Of a stretch of DNA of 5,919 nucleotides, positions 5,697 through 5,919 are shown piece by piece. The DNA comes from Gammaproteobacteria bacterium. Its GTDB lineage: Bacteria; Pseudomonadota; Gammaproteobacteria; Enterobacterales; Alteromonadaceae. Both the position numbers and the translations under genes were made by a program. The DNA is taken from assembly GCA_023481025.1 (NCBI GenBank), contig JAMCWV010000057.1, positions 1 through 5,919 on the forward strand. Direction: 5' to 3'. Positions within the stretch are counted from its first letter, which is position 1; every line of letters begins with the position of its first letter. The notes under the pieces were generated by a model. The model searched no databases. It saw only the letters and a list, made by a program, of their open reading frames with translations, and was not told the origin of the DNA.

Positions 5697-5919
5697 ATGC
5701 GGACGAGTCAGTACCTTCTAGGAACATTAAAAGAAACGCCAGCCGATGCGGAAGTCATCAGCCACCAATTGATGCTGCGTGCAGGCATGGTTCGTAAGGT
5801 TGCTTCAGGCCTCTACACTTGGACCCCAACTGGGCTAAAAGTGCTGCGGAAGGTTGAGCAAGTGGTGCGTGAAGAAATGGAGCGCGCCGGCGCCATTGAA
5901 ATTTTAATGCCTATGGTAC
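5697..5919 (+). CDS. proS: Prolyl-tRNA synthetase, 3' partial
   Basis: This enzyme charges proline tRNA using ATP. Only the first 74 codons lie in the window. The N-terminus [20 protein letters not shown], followed by [22 protein letters not shown], is nearly the same as E. coli ProS. The segment [17 protein letters not shown] (58-74) is the start of the class II synthetase catalytic core around motif 1. The start at 5697 is set by this alignment. Its ribosome binding site is weak (GAGA about 9 bases upstream). The bacterial family is about 570 residues, so most of the gene, including motifs 2 and 3 and the editing and anticodon domains, lies downstream. No anomaly is visible. Confidence 0.97.
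   Translation, partial: MRTSQYLLGTLKETPADAEVISHQLMLRAGMVRKVASGLYTWTPTGLKVLRKVEQVVREEMERAGAIEILMPMV

Overview
The window looks like ordinary chromosome from a gammaproteobacterium, probably a marine-type Alteromonadales such as the Idiomarina group. That placement is inference. It rests on the close likeness of the TrmO and ProS reading frames to their enterobacterial counterparts, an H-NS protein of E. coli length, the trmO-proS adjacency and a GC content near 50%. There are seven protein genes, two of them cut by the window edges. I see no tRNA, rRNA, CRISPR array, insertion sequence or phage gene.

Layout. (1) Bases 1-1624 (+) hold most of ETF-ubiquinone oxidoreductase, ending in a strong hairpin terminator. 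(2) Bases 1714-3194 (-) are a two-gene operon that converges on ETF-QO: an unrecognised 323-residue protein, then a Nudix hydrolase of the ADP-ribose pyrophosphatase type, joined by a GTGA stop/start overlap. The unknown gene is AT-richer than its neighbours. (3) Bases 3195-3509 are an AT-rich divergent control region with two promoter candidates and several inverted repeats, leading into hns (3510-3920, +). (4) A bidirectional terminator separates hns from a convergent gene (4021-4647, -) for a secreted DUF4097/'toastrack' protein. (5) The 245 bp between that gene and trmO contain a sigma-54-like -24/-12 element facing the toastrack gene and a perfect 8-bp dyad about 100 bp further upstream, where an enhancer-binding protein would sit. 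(6) trmO (4893-5612, +) is followed by a well-formed promoter and the first 74 codons of proS.

How the genes relate. ETF-QO (electron entry to the quinone pool), TrmO (tRNA modification), ProS (tRNA charging) and H-NS (nucleoid silencing) are housekeeping genes that appear neighbours by position rather than by pathway. The two parts that may be less well described are the coupled unknown+Nudix operon beside hns, and the toastrack gene with its possible sigma-54 control, which would fit an envelope-stress role. Neither is proven by sequence alone.
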